Source: Lithodes maja
Taxonomy: Eukaryota > Arthropoda > Malacostraca > Decapoda > Lithodidae
Direction of reading: 5' to 3'
Assembly (NCBI GenBank): GCA_037953745.1
Contig: JBAKBP010000709.1
Coordinates: forward strand, 186,001 to 250,000
Length of the DNA: 64,000 bases
Shown here: piece after piece, positions 31,818 to 42,246 of the stretch
How positions within the stretch are numbered: the stretch's first letter is position 1
How the letters are laid out: each line of letters starts with the position of its first letter
Position numbers and translations under genes: made by a program
Notes under the pieces: generated by a model
Databases searched by the model: none
Told to the model about the DNA's origin: nothing
The model's input: the letters and a program-made list of their open reading frames with translations, nothing else

Positions 31818-32618
31818 AGCCATGCGTATGTCGTACGTATAAATGGACTTCAGAATTGCATTTTTATGCAAGCAGACATTGCATTTTAGACACATGTGAA
31901 GTACCACAAAAACATTTATGACATTGACTGTAAATAAAGTACTATATTATAGACCACCAGCGACGGTGGTCAGTAAACACAGGCAGATTGCCTTTTGCGA
32001 TAAAGGGCTAAATATAGAATGGTGTCTCCTTACACTTGCGAAAGGGTAGATTGCCACCAGAGAAACGTTTACTTATTTATTTCCAAGTAATATGCAATTT
32101 AAATGTATATTCGAGACCTACTGTAATTATTTGTATGACAGTCATGACTATGTATAATCCAATATACGCGCATAGGCGAGACATAAGAAAGCTGGTTGAG
32201 CAATTTTCGACACCCACACAGTTATTATTCTTTTTTATTTACAATATTATACAATACAAATGTATTTGTGAAGAGTATTTTATCCATTATTGTATTTATA
32301 CAAATTTTGTTCCCAGACAGAGCTGCTGTGGCTGGTGTAGCTGGGGCATAAAGGAGCGGCAAGGGTCACCGCTTGACCGTGTGAAAATGAGTGGAGTCTC
32401 ACTGAGAGGGGCAATTTTGCTGAGTGTTTGGGCAATTTTTATCAGAATAAAGTTATATAATTACTAATTCTTGACAGAGACAAACTTTTATAAACCTTGG
32501 CATGATATAATTGATAATCCCATCAATTTACAAACGTAAATTGGTGGGATAATTCATTTTTTTTTTTATATTGTCATTTCGATTGTAGACACGAAGTTTT
32601 GAGTGATATTTGGTATGA

Positions 32619-32700
32619 GCTCCTGTGGCATGGTTGGTAAGGTCGCGGACTGGAAAACTCAAAGTGTGCTAGGGTTGTGTGATCGAATCCAGGAGGGGGT
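32619..32700 (+). other. tRNA-like sequence inside piggyBac copy 2
   Basis: Counterpart of 8807-8888, nearly identical: GCTCCTGTGGCATGGTTGG at the start and TGATCGAATCCAGGAGGGGG at the end. Box A-like and box B-like motifs are present, but the cloverleaf is imperfect. Confidence 0.45.
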
Positions 32701-33283
32701 TATGGGGAAGGTTTTATATTGTCTAGAACATTTTTGATAAAACAAATTTTTTACAAGATCATGCCATTGTATTCAAACAATATGAAATATTCATAGAATA
32801 TATCATATTGTAAGAATACAATGACATGACCTTGTTTTTTTTGTTTTTTTTTATTGTTTTTTTTTATTATCTTAGTAGGTTTGACAGGATTTGTTGAAAC
32901 ATATTTATTTTTGTACAATTCATTTGAGGTAAGAAAATAATTATATACACATTACTTTGGCTAATAACAAACATATATATTGATATATTAAAAAAATAAG
33001 GCATATTACATGTAAATCTTTGAAACTTATAAACTAAATAATGAAACATACAATTATATAATGTAAAAGCTATATCACAGGGACATCTTTGGAACTTATA
33101 CATTATATAATATATATGTTACATTATGAGGTAGCGTGATCAATTAGGTCAGGTCAGGTAAGGTAGGGCGCGAGTCCAGGACAGGGCTGGGCAGGGGGCG
33201 AGTCCAGGGCAGGGCACGGGGCGAGTCCAGGGCAGGGCAGGGCACGGGGATCCAGGGCAGGGCAGGGCAGGGCAGGGCGACAC

Positions 33284-35242
33284 TCAATAATTCTTGAAGG
33301 TGTGGTAGTCCCTGAAGCAGTCACCCAGGCAGAGTGGAACTTTGCACTCGGCGCACATTGAGGTGACTCTTTTTGTGACATGGGGTTTCCTGACACTGGA
33401 GCTGCAGACAGTGCACTGCGCCTGCCTGTGACAAGTGCCAAGCATCTCAGTGTTGATGGGGTAGTGTCTTTCGACACCCAGCTGGATACGGTCAGGAACG
33501 TGATCCCCACGCCATGCCGTACGTCTGTGAGTGGTGGTGCCATACTTCTCCAGGAGTTGGTATGAGACGTTGTACACGAACTCCCGGAATTTAAGTTTCT
33601 GGTTTGGGGCCATATCCTTTTTTACCAACCACAAGTTGTAGGCGTTCAGCATCGTTATATCAACTAGGTGGAGGAAGAGCTTGTGATACCACTTCACAGT
33701 CTTCCTCAGACACTCAACGCCTGACAGCTGACAGTCAGACTTGTCCACCAGGCGCATGTTTTTAGTGTAGTCCACTACCATGTCGGGCTTGTAGATTGTC
33801 TTCCTGGTTCGGTAGTGGATTTTGCCAGAATCCATCTGGGCACCTGTGTGGACGGTGGAAAGCAGGTGGACATCTCGCTTATCCTTCCACTTCAGGGCTA
33901 TCAGTTTCCCACACTTCTCGAGCTGCTTGAATTTCTGCCCCTTTCGTCGCCTTCTTCGCACATGCCTCTCGCGGTGTTCCTGGGCCAGGTCGTCTTCTGA
34001 AGGTGTGTCACTGGAGGAGGCATCTGTGAGAGGAATGACATCACCTGTGAACTTTGGCATAAACTTTCTTGTCTTTCTGACAGTCCCACATGACCCCGTT
34101 TGGTTGTCATGAAGAAACTGGCAGAGAGCAGGAGAAGTATACCAGTTGTCAGTGTAGATGATGTGGCCTTTGCCCAGGTAAGGTGCCAACATTTTCCTGA
34201 CGATGGCACCTGACATGCCCATGGGGTCATTGGCAGCGGCTTTCGGTATGTCAATGTCAGTGCCTGTGTACACGATCATGTCAAGCACTATTCCAGTTTC
34301 GCAGTCACATAAAACGAAGAGCTTGATTCCGAACCTATGCCTTTTCAAGGGGATATACTGTTTGAAAACAAGACGTCCTTTGAAGAGCACGAGCGACTCA
34401 TCAATCACCAAATTGAGGAAGGGGTAAAAGTATTTCCTATACCTCTCCAACAACATGGTGAACACATTCCGAACTTTCCATATCCTGTCAATCCTGTTAG
34501 GATTTTCGTTGTCTGCAAAGTGTATAAATCTTAGCAGCAACAACAATCTGTCACGAGTCATGAACTTATTGAAAGTTGGGGTGGCGATGAGAGGGTCGTG
34601 CTTCCAATAGTGTTGCAACACATGCTTCTTGATCAGAGGCATGAGGAACAACAAGGCAAAGAACGTCATAAATTCTTCCACAGTCGTATCCACCCAGCCT
34701 CGTATTCTCGCTTTTGGAGAAAGGACGTCCAATCTTCCAAACACCCACCTGTAGTAGGCGTTTGTTTGGGCAACGATGTACGTCATTACCTTCATGTCGA
34801 AAAAAGCGAGGAAGAAGTCGCTTTCGTTCGCTTGATCGTCACAGGGCCAGTCGTCAGTTGTTCCTGACGTCCCAGGATTGAACTGGGGCACGTCAGGTAC
34901 AAAATTGACCCCGTCAGACCAATCGAACGAAGGCAGCTCAGGGATCGGAATGTCGTCTGCGTCTGCTTCATAGTCTGAAATATCGCTTCCATGGTCGCGA
35001 TACAGCACTTCATCATCATCACCCTCCTCTTCACTTGACAGACGATGACCTTCCTCATTTTCGTCACCGACGTCGGACTCACTCCCACTGTCCACTCCCA
35101 AATCACCCCACCCTTGTTCCCGTGCTAGGGCTTCGTCGTCGAAACCTGGGCTGCCAATGTCCTGCGAATCACCATCAAACAGCAGGGCGGCATACTTTGA
35201 TGGTGTCAGAGTTTTCCGGGTCACTTTTGCACGTGAGGGTGT
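33284..35242 (-). pseudogene. piggyBac transposase, catalytic part (copy 2)
   Basis: The body of the transposase is open from about 35242 to the stop near 33284 and nearly identical to copy 1, with the same catalytic Asp motifs (NLVIDES, IIYTDNWYTSP, LVDKSDCQL) and C-terminal cysteine-rich domain. A TAG at 35243-35245 replaces the Lys codon found in copy 1 (HKTPSRAK region), and the upstream Pro/Ala region is in a different frame. A complete protein therefore cannot be made from the native start. Scattered substitutions separate the copies (for example MLLVDKSD versus MRLVDKSD). Confidence 0.85.
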
Positions 35243-35245
35243 CTA

Positions 35246-36133
35246 ATGGACAGGAACAGCAGAGGCGGTGGCAGGGGCGGCGGCAGGGGCGGTGGCAGGG
35301 GCAGCGGCAGGGGCAGCAGTGGTGCGTGGCCTTGATGGCAAGATGATGGTGGTGCCTGTCGCCCTTCTCTCTGTTCCTTGGGCAGGGGCAGCAGGGGCAG
35401 CAGGGCCGGCAGGGACACCAGGGCCAGCAGTCGCTTTCCCTCTCCCTTTCCCCTTCCCCTTCCCCTTCCCTGTTCCTTGGGCAGGGGCGGCAGGGGCGGC
35501 AGGGGCGGCAGCGGCAGCCGGGCCAGGGCGGCGGCTGGTGGTGGTGGTAGGGGCACTGTGGCTGGCGTACGGGATCTCTTCCCTACGCCCGTGCCTTTCA
35601 TTTGTCCTGCCCCCGCAGGTTCTGCAGCCCTAGGGCGGCCTCCTGCGTCGCTGGTACCGGTGGCAGGGGTGGCAGGGGCAGCAGGGGCGGCAGGGGCAGC
35701 AGGGGCGGCAGGGGCAGCCGGGCCAGGGGCGGCTGGTGGTGGTGGTAGGGGCACTGTGGCTGGCACACGGGATCTCTTCCCTACGCCCGTGCCTTTAATT
35801 TTTCCTGCCCCCGCAGGTTCTGCAGCCCTAGGGCGGCCTCCTGCGTCGCTGGTACCGGTGGCAGGGGTGGCAGTGGTGGTAGTGGTGGTGGTAGTGGTTG
35901 TTGCAGTGGCCTGGGTCGTGGTGGCAGTGTCACGAAAGACCAATGACCTCTGTGCCATTGCCCTGCTTGCACGTGTTTTCCGTGCTTTGGGTGCTGGTGT
36001 TTCGTCCTCCGAGCTGTAGGGCATGTCGTACTGGTAGCTAGGGTCTTTGGCAGCCACCCTCTGCCTTCCACGGCGGCTAACACCACCAGAAGGAGGGCTG
36101 GTTGTGTCATCAGTGAGCGAGCGTGAGGGACGT
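35246..36133 (-). pseudogene. piggyBac transposase N-terminus, frameshifted in the low-complexity region (copy 2)
   Basis: Starts MEPTRPSRSLTDDTT near 36143 and passes intact through the segment that is broken in copy 1, reading GTSDAGGRPRAAEPAGAG twice, so the duplicated unit is native. It later shifts frame within the CCT/GCC repeats near 35490-35560 and reads LPLPPLPP, then the wrong frame to the end. The ATG seen at 5695 in copy 1 is Ile here in the first unit (GKIKGTGVG). Confidence 0.65.
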
Positions 36134-36368
36134 GTGGGCTCCATGACTAGTGCGTGGTTACTGGCGCGGTGGTGCTTGCACGAGTGCGGGGCGAGCGTTT
36201 GGCGGGGTGGTGTCGAGAGTTGACATGTAGTACTATACCCACACCAATTTTCAGCCGCCTGGCTATAAACGCGCGGTTTTGGTACGCGTTCAAAAGCTCT
36301 GCTCTTAAGAGTCTCCCCGCAGTGCGCCGGGGGAACTCTTATGAGTCTCCCCGCAGCTCCCGGGTTAA

Positions 36369-37540
36369 CAAGGCCAAAGGTGCGGCTAAACACAGAAGAG
36401 AAGAAACATAATATGGAAAACACATTAAATGTGCAGCCACAATAGGAGGGACAACCAAACCACACACACCCCTTAGAATCCGTCTGATGTTACATTAATA
36501 TGCCAATGAATAAATATATGCCAAGAACGAGATAATTAAATAAGCAAGTAAACAATAAAGAGAACAGCGATAGGTAGCTGTTACTCTCCTAGTAGTTGGA
36601 ATCGGACTGAAATTCCTACAGCCGGAATTTACTATTGCTGGCACCAGATGGAGCTACTTGTTTTCCCCAGCATGGGTGATGGTTCTTTAACGTAACTCCT
36701 TACTTAACATAATACTACTATGACAAGTATGAACATAAAGGATTAAACAACTAAATACAAAATGCTTATACTACGCATAATATAATATGGGTACTGCATC
36801 AATATACTGGAAAAGCCCATTAATAATAAATGGGTTACATAATTTCGCCACTGTTTAGAGAATGGGAAAATCAAAGAGACCACGGACCCGTCATTGAACG
36901 AAATAATATGAATTTGAAACAGACGATAATATACGGATAAATATCGATCACTGATTCACGCCGTATTGAAATTACCGCATGATGGTATGATTATTCACCA
37001 TGTGAATATAATTATGACCAATGCAACATAGTTATTTATGGACATACATTAACTAAATTAATCTTACGAAGTTACGAGGGTGGAACATTGTAACAGAGGG
37101 GTAGTGGAAAGCTATAATATATAATTCATCCACGAATGAGCGGGTAAATATAATTGACGTGGTAGCTCAGCAGGGCAGTAGAGTATCAACAATTTCTGTT
37201 TGAAGCCATAAAGAGAGAGAAGGTGCGAAAATATATGAAGAAGTATTGTATTGGTCAAGAACATCGGGAACACCTCTTAGCAGCAGCATTATGATACAAG
37301 GCGAATTATTCTGAAAATAACCTACTTGAATAACACATATCAAATTACAAGGATTGGCTAGTTAACCTGACAAGCGCGAAATAGACCTAGGGGCTAGGGT
37401 AGTTATTTGTGCATTTCTAGCCTTGGATTCTGACAGAATTCATTATATTTACAATATAGAGCATTATTTGTTTTCGGTATGCTTTTATTTTACATATATG
37501 ATGTATATATGAACCTTCAAGAGTGCTAAAATAAGTGGGA
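36369..37540. other. No gene recognised; one weak tRNA-box candidate
   Basis: AT-rich. At about 37163 TAGCTCAGCAGG fits the polymerase III A-box consensus, with a poor B-box-like GTTTGAAGCC 35 bp later. Without a foldable acceptor stem this is not called as a tRNA. Confidence 0.35.
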
Positions 37541-37544
37541 AAGC

Positions 37545-37885
37545 ATTTGGGTGGTGAAAAACGAAGATATTGGCCACCCGGTCATAATCTCAGGCGAGAG
37601 AGAGCCACAGGCAACCCTCCTCTCTCGCTGTCTGTGAGGTAACTGAGACGAGCGGGGCGGTGTGGGCCGGTGTCTGGGTGTTGCATAACGATCTTTTCTG
37701 CAACCCACTTGTGCTACATTATCGCGGGAGAGAAAAATAACCGATAAATGATGATAATAAGAGGAAAAATAGGTGATAATTGAGGAGGGGAGGGAGGGGG
37801 GAATAAGGTGGGGAAGGAGGGGAGGGGGGTGGGTGAGATTTACATGGATGAGTACTGGAGGGGAATGATCTCACCTAGAGACAAA
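37545..37885. repeat. Dispersed repeat, family copy 2
   Basis: Partner of 15120-15445, with the shared elements in the same order, including AAGAGGAAAAATAGGTGAT, a long G-rich AGGGAGGGGGG tract and GGAGGGGAATGATCTCACCTA. Confidence 0.6.
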
Positions 37886-38019
37886 TTCCTTTGTTTTGAT
37901 AGGCCCTTTTTATTTATGGAAGGCTTTTTTTATGGTCTTGCTTCCGTGAGGCCTATCGCGTTCCCTATAGGAAGCCTTCCGTGAGGCCTATCGCGCTTGC
38001 CGGGTTAATGTTCACCATC

Positions 38020-38185
38020 TTCTATATTTTCATTAGGTAGAAATAGAGCTAATAATTATCTCCACCATTGGGGAAGAATCAGCCAGGGAATAAGTGTGGT
38101 CATATACTGCCTATTTGCTCCAGCCCTTTTATAGTGACAGAGGTTACGGGTCATGATTTCTGGCCTACTCTTAATGACTGGACTC
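38020..38185. repeat. Dispersed repeat, copy 2
   Basis: Partner of 28725-28925 (AGAATCAGCCAGGGAATAAG; CTGCCTATTTGCTCCAGC). Confidence 0.7.
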
Positions 38186-38323
38186 AAGCTATGAAACCCC
38201 TTCAGGAAATAAATAAACACGATAATTAAAGATATATATTTACTTCACTTGCCACATTTCGACATCAAAAACATCTAAAATGTCTTGAAAATTTACTGTT
38301 AACACATTAAAGCAATAATTTAA

Positions 38324-39251
38324 CCCTTTGAGGATTAGGACACATTTCAACATTTTACTCTACTATTGGACGATTGGCTATTATTGGCTATTATTGGACG
38401 ATTCTATTTATATTAACACCTAACGAGCGGCCTAGGCGGTAAATAATATGTAGCCACCAGCCGGGTGTTTTTACCCAAAATAGGGCTGTTTACGTGATAA
38501 TTTTCATGCCTAAATAAGACCCAGAGCGTAAAACAAGTAACTATCACTGAAAGGGCATAAACAGAGCTTTCCAATGACACCACAACGATCCTTGTATGAC
38601 CGCTAGTTTTCTTGCAATAACCGTGCAACACGAGTGCAAAAACCATGTAATTCGGTACTTTCCCCATACATTTCACTATGTAGCGAGTGTGAGAGGGTGG
38701 AGGAGGGTGGGATTCATGTCAGTTGGTCCACCGCGGTGGTCTGGAGCAGTCATACGCTCGCTACTCTCCTGCCACCACTTGTCTCTTTCTCTCAGCAACA
38801 TTACGTGCTGAAATTGCCACACGACTTATGGTGTGAGCCGCCACATAGTCCAAATTTCTTTCACTCGATATATGATGCGCGCCGCTAATAAAGGGTTAAG
38901 AAGGGTATATGAAAGTTAAAGGATTAATTGAGATAATATTTAGCCTTTCGATGCCCACAGCTTCTTCCTAAGTTGTACAAAACTGCCTAATAATAGCCAG
39001 AGCAAAATGCCAAATACGTCATAATCCTAAAGGGGTTGACGCTTTGAAGATTATGACGCATTTTGACCGTTTTGTCTGGCTCTCATTAGACGAGTTCATA
39101 CAGAATAGGAAGATTATGTGGAATTTGAAATGGTAGAGACCATCTCAATTATCCTTCGGACTTCCATATATATATCCTTCATAATCTGAATAAAATTGTT
39201 TATTAACAGCCAGAAAGCAGAGAAGAAATGCGTAATCTGATCCTAAAAGGG
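38324..39251. repeat. Cluster of short TTAA-ended MITE pieces (family 2)
   Basis: Ends of one family occur at 38324 (CCCTTTGAGGATTAGGACAC), at 39035 read leftward (CCCCTTTAGGATTATGACGT), at 39040 (CGCTTTGAAGATTATGACGC) and at 39251 read leftward (CCCTTTTAGGATCAGATTACG). The unit at 39040-39251 is bounded by TTGA (a probable mutated TTAA) and TTAA. Adjacent pieces share one boundary site, which suggests insertion into a neighbour's TTAA. Confidence 0.5.
38417..38895 (+). mobile_element. TTAA-bounded MITE, 479 bp (family 1, copy 1)
   Basis: TTAA lies at 38413-38416 and 38896-38899. Nearly the whole sequence recurs at 45200-45677 in the same orientation. The left end is CACCTAACGAGCGGCC; the right end read inward is CCCTTTATTAGCGGCG, an imperfect inverted repeat. 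Non-coding; it probably depended on a piggyBac transposase. The short open frames inside are not conserved as proteins. Confidence 0.8.
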
Positions 39252-39436
39252 TTAATATTATATTGACAGGGTGGTAAATGTGATAATGTTATCCATGACT
39301 GTGGCCATTATACTTGGTGAATATAAAGACCATATTAAGAGGAGCTTGTGTGTGTGGAGGCTTTTAGTTTATTAGTATTATTGTTATTAATGTATAATTA
39401 TTATTATTATTATATATTTATAGTTTATTTATTTAT

Positions 39437-39824
39437 CGGGTGGATGGGACTCGTTAGCCTTGGTAGGCAACTCATCTAGGGGAGACAACCTTATACAAAT
39501 CCGGGTGGATGGGACTCGTCAGCCTTGGTTGGCAACCTGTCTAGGGGAGTAAACCTGATACAACTCTGTACTGCTTACCTAAGGGTAAGGCAGGTTAGTG
39601 GATGGATTAGCCGAACACCACTGTAGAAAAATAGTGCAAACAAGATACACAGAGGGCCTCGGAGTCGGACGGATCCTAAATTGAGTGGGCAATCCTGTAA
39701 GTCCTTCACTAAACTGGCTCGGGTTGTCCCTCTCTCAGGGAATGGGTCCGCTTGGGGGCATTCTGTGTATGGCCACCCTCGTAAGGGGAGTAAGGCGTCC
39801 GGCAATAGATAGATAGATAGATTT
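39437..39824 (+). mobile_element. SINE-like unit sharing the 3' tail of the RTE element
   Basis: A head motif GGGTGGATGGGACTCGT-AGCCTTGGT-GGCAAC occurs twice in tandem (about 39440-39495 and 39502-39555). A body without ORF follows, then a 3' end GGCGTCCGGCAATAGATAG and an ATAG run. The RTE copy at 11837-11875 ends GGCGTCAGGCAATAGATAG on its own strand. A shared tail is how SINEs recruit LINE reverse transcriptase. No polymerase III promoter was recognised, so it could instead be a deleted RTE derivative. Confidence 0.6.
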
Positions 39825-39829
39825 ATTTA

Positions 39830-40459
39830 TCTATTTTATTGTTTTGTTTTTATTCCTACTACTCCCTCTCGGGCATAGGCTGAGAGCCTGTACGTTCAAC
39901 GGTGAAGCCTGTGAGGTCTCGTTACACTCTAGGGAGTGAGACATGTGAAGCACTTTGATATGCAACCCGCCCTAGTTATCTTGCCTTCGCAAGATGAACG
40001 TGTCCCGGTTGCCCACCCACGGCTCAAAGCAGCCCCACCTCTGGAGCTGCCTCGCCCCAGTGCTTCACTGTCTCACCCCCTAGGGCCTAGACTCAGACCC
40101 TTACTCTCAGAACGCCACCTATTGACCAATGGCATTGCCCCCCTGTAGCATATTTTGATTATGGGAATATTCATACAGTACTTCTTAATCTGGGATCAGT
40201 TTGTTCCCTAGACCTCCATCAAGGTTTTAACAAATATCCCCAAAGATCCCTTTTCGAGATAAATGGATACATTTTTTTTATAGAAAAATGTCCCGGGTTA
40301 AGGCTGCTTCCTCGTAGGTCAAAGGCCTGCTATCGTTAACCAAGAAAAAATTTGACACCTAAATGGCACGAATGATCGTAAAATTGACAGAAATGAGGCG
40401 AAAAGTCTTAAACTCGCCAAACTAATGGGCCGAACGTCCTAAAATCTGAAAACTATTGG
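39830..40459. other. No gene recognised
   Basis: Contains CCTAGTTATCTTGCCTTCGC and related mixed sequence, perhaps the head of another small retroposon, but no end or partner was found. The 70-aa open frame at 39936-40148 has no motif. Confidence 0.4.
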
Positions 40460-40573
40460 AGCTAAACATGAGGGAGAAGTGGGTCCAGAAAAAGCAACTT
40501 CTTTCAACTTATATGTCCGAAACATTTAGCTGAAATCCAATAAAAAAGATGTTGCCGGTACAAAAGGTATTAA

Positions 40574-40773
40574 CTTCTTTTGTACCGGTGATGTCCTTTT
40601 CATTTTATTCTGACAACTAATAGACGATTATATTAGAAAAGACGTGTACTAACTAAATGGATACAAACTATATCAATTAATCCTTTTAGCTACAACATAT
40701 CCTTCTTAAACTCCATATTTCGTCTAAATGTAGCTGAAATCAAACTGAAAATACGTTGCTGGTACAGAGGGGG
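40574..40773. mobile_element. TTAA-bounded MITE, 200 bp (family 3, copy 1) beside a partial copy
   Basis: TTAA lies at 40570-40573 and 40774-40777. Inward-read ends are CTTCTTTTGTACCGGTGATG and CCCCCTCTGTACCAGCAACG. The same family occurs at 44864-45070. The DNA just left (about 40500-40569) repeats this element's right end (TTAGCTGAAAT-CAA ... GTTGC-GGTACA), so a truncated copy abuts it across a shared TTAA. Confidence 0.75.
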
Positions 40774-40944
40774 TTAACAGTCGGCAGATCCGGTGTTTGT
40801 GGTGATCCAGTCGGCGTAGGGCGGCACTCGGGTGTATACGCTTGGGTTGTCGGGTTCGGCGCACTTGTTGCCGTAACTCACGATGCCGAACACCGCCCAC
40901 ACCCCGTTGCACAGTCGAGTCACCAGGGGACCTCCACTGTCACC
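40774..40944 (-). CDS. Trypsin-type serine protease, last exon (56 aa)
   Basis: The exon encodes the C-terminal part of a chymotrypsin-fold protease: GDSGGPLVTR carries the catalytic Ser, GIVSYGNKCAEPDNPSVYTRV matches the S1-pocket and disulfide region, and PYADWI is the usual C-terminal helix, ending in SADC and a stop. It starts right after a splice-acceptor-like CCCCCTCAG (40945-40953 on the plus strand), an intron position common before GDSGGP in arthropod trypsins and clip-domain proteases. Upstream exons with His and Asp should lie to the right; I did not find them. The stop codon (40774-40776) is part of the TTAA bordering a MITE. It may be a live host gene or an orphan exon. Confidence 0.78.
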   Translation of the reverse strand, partial: GDSGGPLVTRLCNGVWAVFGIVSYGNKCAEPDNPSVYTRVPPYADWITTNTGSADC

Positions 40945-41019
40945 CTGAGGGGGAATAGAGTTGTTATTAAACCGGGAAGTGCGATAGACCTTTTGGAAGT
41001 ATGTCCTAGGTGAACGCAA

Positions 41020-41626
41020 TAGGCCTTACGGAAGACAGTCAATTAAAAAAAAAAAAAAAAAAAACGGTGAAATGGTAGCAATATGTGGTTAGGTGGTATG
41101 TCTCCTTACCATCACCTCTTGCCTTCCCCTAACATGTGTCTTACCCCTCCTTCCTCTCCTCCCCCACTTTCTCTCCCCACTTCACCCTTTCTCATTTATT
41201 CTAATTTACCCTCTAATTTCCCTCTCTTTGCTATCTCCAGTCTGAAATATGTCAAGTCACCACTCTCCCTTCCTTCACCTCTCCCCCCCCCCCCACCCTC
41301 TAACATGCACAGGAAACGGCTGTCTCTCTCACTAGCATCTCGCGAGACATCGGAGAGGGTGGATGTATGTTGCACTCTCTCCCACCTCTCTGGCTCTCTC
41401 CAACCTCTCCCGTCATAAATATAAGTTTCTTTTGGCTGGATATTTTCAGTTTACACCTATTTTCTGGTTCTTCAATGTTTGTATGTTCTATATGCAAGTA
41501 AAATATACACATATGGAACTGTAATATTGCTTTATATGATAAATATAACTAGTTTTGTCAGAATAGAAGGTACTTCTCTCCCACAGGCAGCACTTGCAAA
41601 AACATGAATGGCGGGTTCCTTGGGTT
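41020..41626. other. Intron or intergenic sequence, poly-A tract, no exon recognised
   Basis: A run of about 20 A lies at 41045-41064. Pyrimidine-rich CTTCCCC/TCTCCTCCCC sequence dominates 41100-41300. I looked on the minus strand for the preceding protease exon (a Cys-rich ..DSC end with a GT donor) and saw none. Confidence 0.4.
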
Positions 41627-42234
41627 AATAGTAGTAGTTGTGGTACCAGTGGAAGTAGTGGTGGTAATTGTAGTAGTGGTGGCGATAGTGGTTATAAAAT
41701 TAGAGGTAGCATGGTATCGAGTAGTAGTATAGTAAATCAGTTGGAATAGAATAGTATCTGATGCTTGTAACAGCTATAGTGTAAAATGTATTGGGAGAAT
41801 ACCTATAAATATAAATAAAGGGAAACCATTGTATTATTATTAGAAGTAGTGGTGGTGGTAGTAATGGTGATAGTAGTAGTAGTAGTGGTAGTAGTAACAT
41901 GAAATGTATGAAAAATATATTAAATAAAAATCAATGTAGTAGTAGTAATCCACGATGATGAGTCTGAGTGTTTACCCCGGAATAGGAAGTAGCTGAATGA
42001 CAACAAAGTTAGGCGCTTTGATGACTATTCTGACCTAGTCTAGGGTCCAAAGAGGGGATGCACAGACTGAGTGGTTGGAAAAAAAAAAAAAAAAAGTGGT
42101 AATAGAAGTAGTAGAAATGGTGATAGTAGTAGTTGTATTGGATATAACGTAGTACTAGTACTAGTAGTAGTGGTGATAACAGTAGTATTTGCAGTAGTGA
42201 TAATAGTAGTAGTAGTGGTGGTGGTAATTATATT
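41627..42234 (+). repeat. GTA/GTG microsatellites surrounding a 3' UTR copy of the REL element
   Basis: Imperfect GTA/GTG trinucleotides fill 41627-41700, 41845-41900 and about 42090-42230. Between them, 41930-42080 matches 43870-44020 (ATCAATGTAGTAGTAGTAAT, CCACGATGATGAGTCTGA, AGGGTCCAAAGAGGGGATGC), which is the 3' UTR of the coding copy. This is therefore the 3' remnant of another copy, followed by the microsatellite. Confidence 0.8.
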
Positions 42235-42246
42235 TGAAGACATGAG

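Larger units (their letters stand above)
30616..36364 (-). mobile_element. piggyBac element, copy 2 (5749 bp, inverted, TTAA both sides)
   Basis: Bounded by TTAA at 30612-30615 and 36365-36368, and collinear with 5122-10875 in the opposite orientation, including the subterminal repeats (30910-31480), (GA)n (31739-31814), the tRNA-like block (32619-32700), hairpins, the CCCTG tract (33155-33280) and the transposase. Flanking DNA differs from copy 1, so these are separate insertions or an old rearrangement, not a simple segmental duplication. Coding damage is greater than in copy 1. Confidence 0.88.

Noticed and set aside
31653..31921. Open frames with long Arg-Glu repeats (and Ser-Leu repeats on the other strand), also at 9577-10016
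   Set aside because: They are translations of the (GA)n/(TC)n microsatellite inside the piggyBac copies, with no other domain.
37159..37210. Possible tRNA (perfect A-box TAGCTCAGCAGG)
   Set aside because: The B box is poor and no acceptor or anticodon stem can be drawn; kept only as a note in the gap entry.
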